From Methanoregula sp. UBA276 (GTDB taxonomy: Archaea; Halobacteriota; Methanomicrobia; Methanomicrobiales; Methanospirillaceae), in assembly GCA_002508495.1 (NCBI GenBank), contig DANA01000107.1, positions 1 through 5,977 on the forward strand: a stretch of DNA of 5,977 nt. Reading direction: 5' to 3'. Each line of letters begins with the position of its first letter. The stretch's first letter is position 1. The position numbers and the translations under genes are program-made. Below the pieces are notes generated by a model that was not told where the DNA came from, did no database searches, and was given only the letters and a program-made list of their open reading frames with translations. Positions 1-5,932 of the stretch are shown piece after piece.

Positions 1-247
1 CGATGAGTTCGCGACCGGCTGCTGCCTCGGGTATCTAGCCGGGTTCAAGGGCACCTGCGGGAGCTTCGATGATATAGTCCCAAATGGCAGGACGGTACTG
101 GCGGAGGAGCTTGCACGTGTCTCCCTCGATGGGAAGGATGGCAACCGCGTTGCTCGGGTGCACGATGAGCTTGTTCCGGACAAGCCCGTTCGGGAGCCGG
201 ACCTCCTTTTGTTCTATCCAGAGCCTCCGCCCGCGAAAGATCTCCAT
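1..247 (-). pseudogene. NUDIX hydrolase, ADP-ribose pyrophosphatase-like; in-frame TAG, cut by window edge
   Basis: The gene reads leftwards from an ATG at 247-245. The first 70 residues match the N-terminal half of the ADP-ribose pyrophosphatase branch of NUDIX hydrolases, which split ADP-ribose into AMP and ribose 5-phosphate. Key segments are KLIVHPSNAVAILPI (27-41), QYRPAIWDYIIEAPAG (50-65) and the beginning of the Nudix box, G-ALEPG. At 37-35 the codon is TAG. Read onward in the same frame the sequence gives IPEAAAG-REL-I, which fits the box GX5EX7REUXEE exactly, with TAG standing where the first Glu belongs. One base change (position 37, a instead of c) would restore GAG. The gene therefore looks recently inactivated, miscalled or recoded; without readthrough only a 70-residue fragment (35-247) lacking the catalytic REUXEE part is made. 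The ATG follows the queC TAA with no gap, and GAGGTG at 256-251 can serve as its ribosome binding site. The 3' part lies outside the window. Confidence 0.75.
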
Positions 248-913
248 TTACACCTCGTATTCGATGGGGTCCGGTATTCCGACTTCCCGGAATGCTTCCT
301 GGCGGAAGTGACACGAACCACAGGTGCCACAGGCTTGGTTGTCATTCCGGTAGCAGGACCAGGTATGCTCATACGGCACGCCGAGGCTGATCCCGGCCCG
401 GAGAATGTCGGTCTTGGTCATGTGAATGAATGGTGTGCAGAGCGTGATCTTCGTGGTGTCTTTGGTCCCTGCATCGATGACGTTCTGGAACGCTTCGATG
501 AACGCCGGGCGGCAGTCGGGATACCCGCTGTAGTCCAGCGACTGGACCCCGATAAATATTGCATCGGCGTTCCGGGATTCGGCAAAGCTGGTTGCGATCG
601 CAAGGAGGTTGGCGTTCCTGAACGGGACATAGGTGTTGGGAACATGTGCCCGGGCCGGATCGAAATCATCGACAGCGATGCTCCTGTCTGTCAGGCTGCT
701 TGCCCCAAACCGCGTCAGGTAATCGAGACTGATCTCAACAAACTCCCCTGCATTGAGGAGGCTTGCGATCTTTTGTGCACAGGAACGTTCCTTGTCCTCG
801 GTGCGCTGGCCGTAATTCATGTGGAGAGCCAAAATTTCATACCCTTTGCTCTTGGCAAGATATGCAAGGGTGGATGAGTCCATCCCCCCGGAGATAAGGC
901 AGACCGCTTTCAT
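248..913 (-). CDS. queC: 7-cyano-7-deazaguanine (preQ0) synthase QueC
   Basis: This cytoplasmic enzyme converts 7-carboxy-7-deazaguanine to preQ0 using ATP and ammonia, the last step before insertion into tRNA for archaeosine. The 221-residue protein has the PP-loop ATP-binding motif SGGMDSS (8-14), the family segment VPNTYVPFRNANLL (91-104), YSGYPDCRPAF (128-138) and four zinc-binding cysteines near the C-terminus in the spacing C-x7-C-x2-C-x2-C (Cys187, 195, 198, 201). Length and motif order are normal for QueC. The open frame extends upstream to 1078, but those 55 extra residues lie inside queE and have no QueC character. The ATG at 913-911 puts KAVCLISGGMDS at the N-terminus as expected, has GGGGTG (924-919) five bases upstream, and shares one base with the queE stop (TAATG). 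Identification is firm; archaeosine rather than queuosine as end product is inferred from the archaeal context. Confidence 0.95.
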   Translation of the reverse strand: MKAVCLISGGMDSSTLAYLAKSKGYEILALHMNYGQRTEDKERSCAQKIASLLNAGEFVEISLDYLTRFGASSLTDRSIAVDDFDPARAHVPNTYVPFRNANLLAIATSFAESRNADAIFIGVQSLDYSGYPDCRPAFIEAFQNVIDAGTKDTTKITLCTPFIHMTKTDILRAGISLGVPYEHTWSCYRNDNQACGTCGSCHFRQEAFREVGIPDPIEYEV

Positions 914-1518
914 TATTGCACCCCGATAATCTTGTGCAGCTGGACCTGGAACCGGACCGGCTGATCGCAGGAGCGGACAAAGTCTGTGATGGGCCGAAAG
1001 TCCACACCGGATACCGGCGAAATAAAGACCTCGCCGGCGATTGCATGCCTTTGCAGGACACACTGAACATACCGGCAATCCGCTTCATCGCTGACAACAA
1101 ATTTCACGCTGTCCTCGGGCCGGATCGATTCCAGCAGGGAGAGATCGCTCTCCTCCCCGGATGACGGGCACTTGACATCCATGCAGATTGATGCATAGGG
1201 CTGGAAGCGGGTAAAATTCCGGGTCCCGTTCGTCTCGATATCGACCATAATTCCCCGGGACCGGAGAGCGATGAGGAGCTCCTCAAGATCCCCGGCCTGG
1301 AGGAGCGGTTCTCCCCCGGTGATGCAGACGTACGGGGGGGTGGACGGAATCTGTTCAAGGACAGATTCAAGAGACATCTCCCGGCCGCCGCTCTGCGATA
1401 CCGGCGTATCACACCAGCGGCAGCGGAGATTGCAGCCGGCAAACCGGATGAAGTGGCAGGGCTTCCCCTGGTTCCTGCCCTCCCCCTGGAGGCTTGAAAA
1501 AATTTCTGCAATCTTCAT
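913..1518 (-). CDS. queE: 7-carboxy-7-deazaguanine synthase QueE (radical SAM)
   Basis: This radical S-adenosylmethionine enzyme contracts the ring of 6-carboxy-5,6,7,8-tetrahydropterin to give 7-carboxy-7-deazaguanine, the substrate of QueC. In the 201-residue protein QGEG (11-14) is followed by the 4Fe-4S cluster motif CNLRCRWC, that is Cys29-x3-Cys33-x2-Cys36. Next come the SAM-binding ITGGEP (66-71), ETNGT (95-99), DVKCPSSG (114-121) and the C-terminal QLHKIIG (193-199) typical of QueE. Nothing essential is missing. The ATG at 1518-1516 overlaps the queD stop as ATGA (four shared bases), and the TAA shares its last base with the queC ATG, so translation of the three genes is probably coupled. 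The ribosome binding site (GCGGA just before the ATG) is weak, as often seen for coupled genes. Confidence 0.95.
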   Translation of the reverse strand: MKIAEIFSSLQGEGRNQGKPCHFIRFAGCNLRCRWCDTPVSQSGGREMSLESVLEQIPSTPPYVCITGGEPLLQAGDLEELLIALRSRGIMVDIETNGTRNFTRFQPYASICMDVKCPSSGEESDLSLLESIRPEDSVKFVVSDEADCRYVQCVLQRHAIAGEVFISPVSGVDFRPITDFVRSCDQPVRFQVQLHKIIGVQ

Positions 1519-1919
1519 TCCGCAAGCTCAGCGCACGATGTCGGGGATTCCCAGACACGGATCTTCTTTACGGTAGCTTTTATCCCATGGTCCCGGCAGG
1601 CAACGTACAAATCGTCCCTGATGAGGCTGGCGATCAGCTCGCTGGTGGGATCGCCCGGTGTGGTGATGACCGGGTGGAACTCACGGATGCGGGGCACCAT
1701 GGGGTCATCTTCGTTCAGGATGATCTGGTGGTCGTACTTTTCAATAACCTGCTTGATCATGCTGTAGTCGATCAGGATCTGCGTTGCGGGATCCGGTTCG
1801 CCTTCCATCCAGACCTCCACTTTCCACCGGTGCCCGTGGAGATTGGCACACTTTCCCTTGTAATAGAGCAGGCGGTGGCTGGTATCAATCTGCACCTCTT
1901 TATAGATCCCGACTTTCAT
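1515..1919 (-). CDS. queD: 6-carboxy-5,6,7,8-tetrahydropterin synthase QueD (PTPS family)
   Basis: First gene of the operon. QueD converts 7,8-dihydroneopterin triphosphate into 6-carboxytetrahydropterin, releasing acetaldehyde and triphosphate, and supplies QueE. The 134-residue protein has the zinc ligands His15, His28 and His30, with catalytic Cys24 placed as C-x3-HGH. That spacing marks QueD rather than pterin-synthase subtypes such as PTPS-III, where Glu replaces the Cys. Asp64-His65 in the YDHQIILN segment and Glu124 in VWES complete the usual active site. The length is typical. The ATG at 1919-1917 is chosen because MKVGIYKEVQIDTSHRL begins as family members do. An ATG pair a few bases upstream is out of frame and soon meets a stop. 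No GTP cyclohydrolase gene is in view, so the start of the pathway must be encoded elsewhere. No good Shine-Dalgarno sequence is present; see the promoter entry for a likely leaderless message. Confidence 0.93.
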   Translation of the reverse strand: MKVGIYKEVQIDTSHRLLYYKGKCANLHGHRWKVEVWMEGEPDPATQILIDYSMIKQVIEKYDHQIILNEDDPMVPRIREFHPVITTPGDPTSELIASLIRDDLYVACRDHGIKATVKKIRVWESPTSCAELAE

Positions 1920-1941
1920 TGCTCATCATTGACCTTGGGAT

Positions 1942-1957
1942 CATATAATCTTATTAT
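1942..1957 (-). promoter_or_regulatory. Probable TATA/BRE promoter of the queDEC operon, overlapped by an inverted repeat
   Basis: On the minus strand ATTATATG (1949-1942) resembles an archaeal TATA box, with an A-rich stretch just upstream (AATAAG) that could be the BRE. Its centre is 26-27 bases before the A of the queD ATG, the usual TATA-to-start distance in archaea, so transcription may begin at or next to the start codon. That fits the absence of a clear ribosome binding site. A perfect inverted repeat ATAAT-CTT-ATTAT (1945-1957) covers the BRE and part of the TATA box, where a bound repressor could act. A second TATA-like sequence, CTTATACT (1979-1972), is an alternative. The assignment rests on position and composition only. 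Confidence 0.5.
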
Positions 1958-2001
1958 CGCAAAGGATCCATAGTATAAGACAGGCAGGTGGAGTGCCACA
2001 A

Positions 2002-2010
2002 TTTATAAAT
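2002..2010 (+). promoter_or_regulatory. TATA box of the rps12-rps7-fusA operon
   Basis: TTTATAAAT is close to the archaeal TATA consensus and stands in otherwise GC-rich DNA. Counting about 26 bases from its centre predicts transcription starting near 2029-2034, giving a leader of roughly 50 bases before the rps12 ATG. Directly upstream is an inverted repeat GTGG-AGTG-CCAC (1988-1999). The divergent queD promoter lies 50-60 bases away, so both operons share one 165-bp intergenic region. Confidence 0.7.
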
Positions 2011-2038
2011 CGGTTCCCCGCGTTAGTACATATTCCAG

Positions 2039-2059
2039 TGTGGGTTATCGATAACCACA
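2039..2059 (+). repeat. Near-perfect palindrome in the rps12 leader
   Basis: The core GGTTATCGATAACC (2043-2056) is a perfect 14-base palindrome. If one G (2044) is treated as an insertion, the symmetry extends to 20 bases with outer arms TGTGG (2039-2043) and CCACA (2055-2059). It lies just downstream of the predicted transcription start. In RNA it could fold into a stem of 8 pairs with one bulged G and the loop UCGA, ending 14 bases before the GAGG ribosome binding site. In DNA it could be a site for a dimeric protein. The symmetry is read directly; the role is unknown. Confidence 0.6.
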
Positions 2060-2073
2060 AAAACAACGTAAAC

Positions 2074-2077
2074 GAGG
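2074..2077 (+). promoter_or_regulatory. Ribosome binding site of rps12
   Basis: GAGG is complementary to the CCTC of the archaeal 16S rRNA 3' end and lies seven bases before the ATG at 2085. This supports that start codon and indicates a leadered message, in contrast to queD. Confidence 0.6.
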
Positions 2078-2084
2078 CTATTTA

Positions 2085-2513
2085 ATGGGACAGGGAAAAT
2101 TTGCAGCCAGAAAGATGGTCCGGGACTCTAACAAGTTCCGGTGGGCCGACAAGAACTACGCCCGCCGCGAGCTTAATCTCGATGTGAAATCAGACCCGTG
2201 CGAGGGCGCACCACAGGCGAGAGGTATCGTGCTTGAGAAGATTGGTGTTGAGGCAAAACAGCCCAACTCGGCTATCCGGAAGTGTGTGCGCGTCCAGCTG
2301 ATCAAGAACGGCCGGCAGGTCAGCGCATTCGCCGTCGGAGACGGTGCCATCAACTTCATCGATGAACACGATGAAGTCGAGATCGAAGGCATCGGCGGTC
2401 GTCTCGGCCGGTCCATGGGAGATATCCCCGGGGTCCGGTACGTGGTCACCAAGGTGAACAATGTCTGCCTCCATGAGATGGTCATTGGCAGGAAAGAGAA
2501 ACCGCGCAGGTGA
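2085..2513 (+). CDS. rps12: 30S ribosomal protein S12 (uS12)
   Basis: Component of the small ribosomal subunit at the decoding centre, where it helps monitor codon-anticodon pairing. The 142-residue protein carries the conserved loop AKQPNSAIRKCVRVQLIKNG (57-76), FAVGDGAINFIDEHDEV (82-98) and GDIPGVRYVVTKV (112-124). The Gln after Lys58 and the longer N-terminus (MGQGKFAARK) are those of archaeal and eukaryotic S12 (eukaryotic RPS23) rather than bacterial S12. The start gives the expected N-terminus and is preceded by GAGG. It is first in an rps12-rps7-fusA operon; rps7 begins six bases after its stop. In many archaea the operon starts further upstream with RNA polymerase subunit, L30e and nusA genes. 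Here the divergent que operon and a strong TATA box lie directly upstream, so this gene begins the unit. Confidence 0.98.
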   Translation: MGQGKFAARKMVRDSNKFRWADKNYARRELNLDVKSDPCEGAPQARGIVLEKIGVEAKQPNSAIRKCVRVQLIKNGRQVSAFAVGDGAINFIDEHDEVEIEGIGGRLGRSMGDIPGVRYVVTKVNNVCLHEMVIGRKEKPRR

Positions 2514-2514
2514 T
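2508..2514 (+). promoter_or_regulatory. Ribosome binding site of rps7, containing the rps12 stop codon
   Basis: AGGTGAT matches the complement of the archaeal 16S rRNA end (GGAGGTGATCC) over seven bases, and includes the TGA that ends rps12. It lies five bases before the rps7 ATG. A ribosome terminating on rps12 would sit on this site, so the two proteins are probably made by coupled translation. Confidence 0.75.
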
Positions 2515-2519
2515 TTGAG

Positions 2520-3101
2520 ATGTCAGAAGCAGCAGCCGGAAAGAAACTCCTGTTTAACCAGTGGGATGCCTCCGAAGTTACGGTAACCGACCCCAGCCTC
2601 ACGCGCTACGTAACCCTCACCTCCCAGATCATCCCCCACTCCTGCGGTAAGTTTTCCCGCCAGGAATTTGGAAAGAGCAACATGATGATAGTCGAGCGGT
2701 TGATCAACCGCCTGATGCAGACCGAGAATAATACCGGCAAGAAGCAGCTGGCTATCCGGATCGTGCGGGATGCATTCGAGATCATCAACAAGAAGACCAA
2801 GCGCAACCCCATCGAGGTGCTGGTCGAGGCAATCGCCAACTCGGGTCCCCGCGAAGAGACGGTCCGTTTAAAATACGGTGGTATCAACGTCCCGAAGTCT
2901 GTCGACACTGCACCCATGCGCAGGGTCGATACCGCAATTCTTTTCATTGCTGAAGCTACCCTCAAAGGGTCAAGCACCAGCAAGAAGAGTGCAAGTGCAG
3001 TTCTCGCCGATGAGATCATCGCCGCATCCAAGGGCGACATGAAGTGTTACTCGGTCGGGAAAAAGGAAGAACGCGAGCGCATTGCAAAATCCGCCCGCTA
3101 A
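2520..3101 (+). CDS. rps7: 30S ribosomal protein S7 (uS7)
   Basis: Primary 16S rRNA-binding protein that organises the 30S head and contacts tRNA near the exit site. The 193-residue length is normal for the archaeal form, which has a longer N-terminus than bacterial S7. Recognisable parts are the KFSRQEFGKSNMMIVERLINRLM segment (from residue 44), KKQLAIRIVRDAFEIINKKTKRNP (from 74) followed by IEVLVEAIANSGPREET (98-114), then GGINVPKSVDTAPMRRVDTAI (from 120), and the C-terminal KKEERERIAKSAR (181-193). These correspond to the helices and the beta-ribbon of the family. It sits between rps12 and fusA, the conserved order in bacteria and archaea. In Escherichia coli S7 represses its own operon by binding between the S12 and S7 genes. 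The six-base spacing here leaves no room for a comparable structure in that position. Confidence 0.98.
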   Translation: MSEAAAGKKLLFNQWDASEVTVTDPSLTRYVTLTSQIIPHSCGKFSRQEFGKSNMMIVERLINRLMQTENNTGKKQLAIRIVRDAFEIINKKTKRNPIEVLVEAIANSGPREETVRLKYGGINVPKSVDTAPMRRVDTAILFIAEATLKGSSTSKKSASAVLADEIIAASKGDMKCYSVGKKEERERIAKSAR

Positions 3102-3113
3102 ATTATCTTTTTT

Positions 3114-3118
3114 GAGGT
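3114..3118 (+). promoter_or_regulatory. Ribosome binding site of fusA
   Basis: GAGGT lies six bases before the ATG at 3125, within a 23-base gap after the rps7 stop. The gap also holds a short T-rich stretch (3107-3113). Without a stem it seems unlikely to end transcription fully, though it could lower read-through. Confidence 0.7.
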
Positions 3119-3124
3119 CATTTC

Positions 3125-5320
3125 ATGTCCCGCGGCAAAAAATCTATTGAGCGCGCAACTGAGCTCATGAAGGATCCGAAGCACATTCGGAACATCGGTA
3201 TTGTTGCACACATTGACCACGGCAAGACGACGCTCTCTGACAACCTGCTTTCAGGTGCAGGCATCATCTCTGAGGAGCTCGCAGGAAAGCAGCTCTTCAT
3301 GGACTCAGATCCCGAAGAGCAGGCCCGTGGTATCACCATCGACGCGTCCAACGTCTCGATGGTGCATGAGTACGAAGGCCAGGACTTTTTAATCAACATG
3401 ATCGATACGCCCGGTCACGTTGACTTCGGTGGGGACGTTACACGTGCGATGCGTGCGGTTGACGGGGCAGTCGTCCTTGTCGATGCAGTTGAAGGCACCA
3501 TGCCCCAGACCGAGACCGTGCTCCGGCAGGCCCTCAAGGAAGGTGTCCGCCCGGTTCTCTTCATCAACAAAGTCGACCGGCTCGTCAATGAGCTGAAAGT
3601 CGACGAGATGGAGATGCAGATCCGTCTTGGTAAAGTGATCGACAAGGTCAACAAGCTCATCAAGGGCATGAACGAGGAAGCCTACAACAGCGGCTGGAAA
3701 CTTGACGCAGGTGCAGGCACCGTTGCCTTCGGTTCAGCACTCTATAACTGGGCAGTTTCAGTTCCCTTCATGAAGAAGAGCGGGATCTCGTTCAAGGTTG
3801 TTTTCGACAAGTGCCGTGCCGGTGATATGAAATATCTGGCAAAGAACAGCCCGCTTTCGGACGTTCTTTTGGATATCGTGGTCAACAAGCTGCCCAACCC
3901 GCTTGACGCACAGAAGCGCCGTATCCCGGTCATCTGGCATGGGGATAAGGAGACCAAGGAAGGAAAGGCAATGATCAACTGTGACCCGAATGGTCCGGTT
4001 GCCCTGATGGTCACCGACATCTCCTTCGATCCCCATGCAGGGGAAGTAGCCACCGGGCGTCTCTTCTCCGGCAGCCTCAGGCGCGGCGACACCCTCTACG
4101 TTATGGGGTCGGCCATGAAAGAGAACCGCCTCCAGCAAGTCGGTATCTTTATGGGACCCAAGCGTGTTGAAGTCGAGGCGATTGTCGGAGGTAACATTGC
4201 CGCAGTGACCGGTCTCCGGGACGCTGTCGTCGGCTCCACCGTTTCCAACCTCCTCGAAATCACCCCGTTCGAATCCCTCAAGCACTATTCAGAACCGGTC
4301 ATGACCGTTGCCGTTGAGGCAAAGAACATGAAGGACCTGCCCAAGCTCGTTGAAGTGCTCCGACAGGTGGCAAAGGAAGATCCGACGCTGGTCATCACCA
4401 TCAACGAAGAGACCGGCGAGCACCTCATCTCCGGTATGGGTGAACTGCACCTTGAGATTATCACCGGTCGTATCAAGCGCGACAAGGGTGTCGAGATCAT
4501 CACCTCCCCGCCAATCGTCGTCTACCGTGAGACGGTCACCGGCAAGGTGGAAAATGTCGAAGGGAAATCCCCCAACCGCCATAACCGCTTCTACTTCACC
4601 CTCGAGCCTTTAGCCGATGAGATCGTCGACCTGATCAAGAAAGGCGAGGTCTCGATGAACCAGCAGGCAATCGAGCGCCGTGATGTATTAGTTGCAGCAG
4701 GTATGGACAAGGACGATGCCAAGAGCATCAAGATGATCAAGGGCACCTGCATGCTCATCGACAGGACCAAGGGTATTCAGTACCTCAACGAGACCATGGA
4801 ACTGATCATCGAGGGTATCCACGAGGCACTCGCGGGCGGCCCGCTCGCTGATGAGCCGGTCCAGAACCTCAGGATGACCCTTACCGATGTCAAGCTCCAC
4901 GAGGATGCAATCCACCGTGGTCCCGCACAGGTTATTCCCGCAGTCCGTGGCGCCATCAAGGGCGGCATGCTCATTGCCGGCGACTCGCTCTTAGAGCCGG
5001 TCCAGAAGATCCAGATCACCGTCCCGATGGACCAGATGGGAGCAGCAACCTCCCAGATCCAGGGCCGGCGCGGCCAGGTCTTCGATATGCAGAGCGAGGG
5101 CGACACGATCACGGTTGCCGGCAAGGCACCGGTAGCCGAGCTCTTCGGGTTTGCCGGCGACATCCGCTCGGCAACGGAAGGACGTGCCATGTGGAACACC
5201 GAGTTTGCAGGGTTCGAACTCGTTCCCAACAACATGGTCAAGGAAGTTGTCGTTGCAATCCGCAAGCGCAAGGGGTTAAAAGAGCAGATGCCTACCCCAA
5301 GCGATTACCTCGCGGGATAA
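3125..5320 (+). CDS. fusA: Translation elongation factor 2 (aEF-2)
   Basis: GTPase that moves tRNAs and mRNA through the ribosome after each peptide bond. The 731-residue length is normal for archaeal EF-2. The GTP-binding domain has G1 AHIDHGKT (28-35), G2 RGITI (68-72), G3 DTPGH (94-98) and G4 NKVD (148-151). A beta-barrel domain II follows (GPVALMVTDISFDPHAGEVATGRLFSG from about 290), then domain III (about 385-465, with HLISGMGELHLEI), domain IV and domain V. In domain IV the tip sequence DAIHRGPAQVIPA contains His597, the residue archaea and eukaryotes convert to diphthamide. Bacterial EF-G lacks this site, so the call is archaeal. It is the last gene of the rps12-rps7-fusA unit. EF-1alpha and S10 genes often follow in archaea, but here a T-rich terminator does. 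No frameshift or missing motif is seen. Confidence 0.99.
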   Translation: MSRGKKSIERATELMKDPKHIRNIGIVAHIDHGKTTLSDNLLSGAGIISEELAGKQLFMDSDPEEQARGITIDASNVSMVHEYEGQDFLINMIDTPGHVDFGGDVTRAMRAVDGAVVLVDAVEGTMPQTETVLRQALKEGVRPVLFINKVDRLVNELKVDEMEMQIRLGKVIDKVNKLIKGMNEEAYNSGWKLDAGAGTVAFGSALYNWAVSVPFMKKSGISFKVVFDKCRAGDMKYLAKNSPLSDVLLDIVVNKLPNPLDAQKRRIPVIWHGDKETKEGKAMINCDPNGPVALMVTDISFDPHAGEVATGRLFSGSLRRGDTLYVMGSAMKENRLQQVGIFMGPKRVEVEAIVGGNIAAVTGLRDAVVGSTVSNLLEITPFESLKHYSEPVMTVAVEAKNMKDLPKLVEVLRQVAKEDPTLVITINEETGEHLISGMGELHLEIITGRIKRDKGVEIITSPPIVVYRETVTGKVENVEGKSPNRHNRFYFTLEPLADEIVDLIKKGEVSMNQQAIERRDVLVAAGMDKDDAKSIKMIKGTCMLIDRTKGIQYLNETMELIIEGIHEALAGGPLADEPVQNLRMTLTDVKLHEDAIHRGPAQVIPAVRGAIKGGMLIAGDSLLEPVQKIQITVPMDQMGAATSQIQGRRGQVFDMQSEGDTITVAGKAPVAELFGFAGDIRSATEGRAMWNTEFAGFELVPNNMVKEVVVAIRKRKGLKEQMPTPSDYLAG

Positions 5321-5336
5321 CCATATTCCCAGCACC

Positions 5337-5360
5337 TTTTTCCCGTCTCTTTTTTTTCCT
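5337..5360 (+). terminator. T-rich terminator of the rps12-rps7-fusA operon
   Basis: A T5 run (5337-5341) and a T8 run (5350-5357) follow the fusA stop by 17 and 30 bases. Archaeal RNA polymerase stops mainly at such T tracts and needs no stem. They are the longest T tracts near a gene end in the window. The rest of the gap up to the GTPase gene (5361-5431) contains a short inverted repeat ATTCC/GGAAT (5383-5387 and 5394-5398) and no convincing TATA box. Confidence 0.7.
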
Positions 5361-5431
5361 GATGGTGATTTTGAATCTCTCAATTCCGAAACGGGAATCT
5401 TCCGCCCGGATAACAACCTGGAACACCGGCA

Positions 5432-5932
5432 ATGGAAACAAAACTCAAGATTGTGGTTTTCGGGGCCTTTGGGGCAGGGAAAACAACTCTCGTGCGGACG
5501 CTTGACCCCGCATCCCGCCATATCGAGGCGAACTGTGCCGGTGGCACGACCACGGTAGGGCTCGACTTCGGGCGCATGCGGCATAACGAATGCACGATCC
5601 ACCTCTATGGCACGCCCGGGCAGGAGCGGTTCGAGTTTGCCCGGGAGATTATTGCGAAAGGAATGGACGGGGCGGTTCTGCTCGTGGATGTCACCGTTCC
5701 CGTGGATGATTTCACCAGAGATCTTGCGCACTCCCTCCACGCCGCCCGCGTACCCTACGTGGTATTCCTGAACAAGTGCGATGGTGCGGGGGCAGACCCC
5801 TGTGCATTCATGGCCCTGTTCGTAACGGAAGAAGTCCGCACGATCTCGGCACGCGATCCGGTGCAGTGCAGGGATGCCCTGCTGCAGTTTGCCGGAACCC
5901 TCAATCCCCGCACGACCTCCCGCGCCGGATAA
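5432..5932 (+). CDS. Small Ras-like GTP-binding protein (COG2229-like)
   Basis: A 166-residue stand-alone GTPase domain with no signal peptide or membrane segment. G1 is GAFGAGKTT (11-19), switch I is GGTTTVGLDFG (37-47), G3 is YGTPGQERFEF (59-69), followed by the hydrophobic strand GAVLLVDVT (80-88). G4 is NKCD (114-117) and G5 probably SAR (139-141). The combination TTTVGLDFG plus YGTPGQERF resembles the predicted GTPases of COG2229, relatives of MglA and Arf/Rag-type switches that are common in methanogens and often encoded near Roadblock/LC7 proteins. No such partner is in view, so the process it controls is unknown. The usual Asp of the G3 motif DxxG is Gly60, which I believe is typical of this group. 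It lies 111 bases after fusA behind a terminator, so it is probably transcribed separately. The ATG is the first in frame; no strong ribosome binding site precedes it. Confidence 0.85.
   Translation: METKLKIVVFGAFGAGKTTLVRTLDPASRHIEANCAGGTTTVGLDFGRMRHNECTIHLYGTPGQERFEFAREIIAKGMDGAVLLVDVTVPVDDFTRDLAHSLHAARVPYVVFLNKCDGAGADPCAFMALFVTEEVRTISARDPVQCRDALLQFAGTLNPRTTSRAG

Noticed and set aside
35..37. TAG as a true gene end of a short 70-residue protein
   Set aside because: The Nudix box continues in frame past the stop in perfect register, so the natural gene is longer.
158..877. Plus-strand open frame of 239 codons opposite queC
   Set aside because: It lies antisense to a clear QueC gene with all motifs. 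The predicted protein has no recognisable family features, and long antisense frames are common in GC-rich DNA.
914..1078. Upstream extension of queC by 55 residues
   Set aside because: The extension falls wholly within queE in another frame, lacks QueC similarity, and the internal ATG has a good ribosome binding site.
1334..1340. Run of seven G inside queE as a frameshift site
   Set aside because: The queE frame is intact through the run (it encodes a Pro-Pro pair) and the protein matches its family on both sides.
1494..1973. Plus-strand open frame of 159 codons opposite queD
   Set aside because: It is antisense to queD across nearly its full length, and its product shows no family features.
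2156..2602. Minus-strand open frame of 148 codons over rps12 and rps7
   Set aside because: It is antisense to two certain ribosomal protein genes and has no recognisable features.
3102..3124. Terminator between rps7 and fusA
   Set aside because: The T-rich stretch is short, without a stem, and lies directly before the ribosome binding site of a gene normally co-transcribed with rps7.
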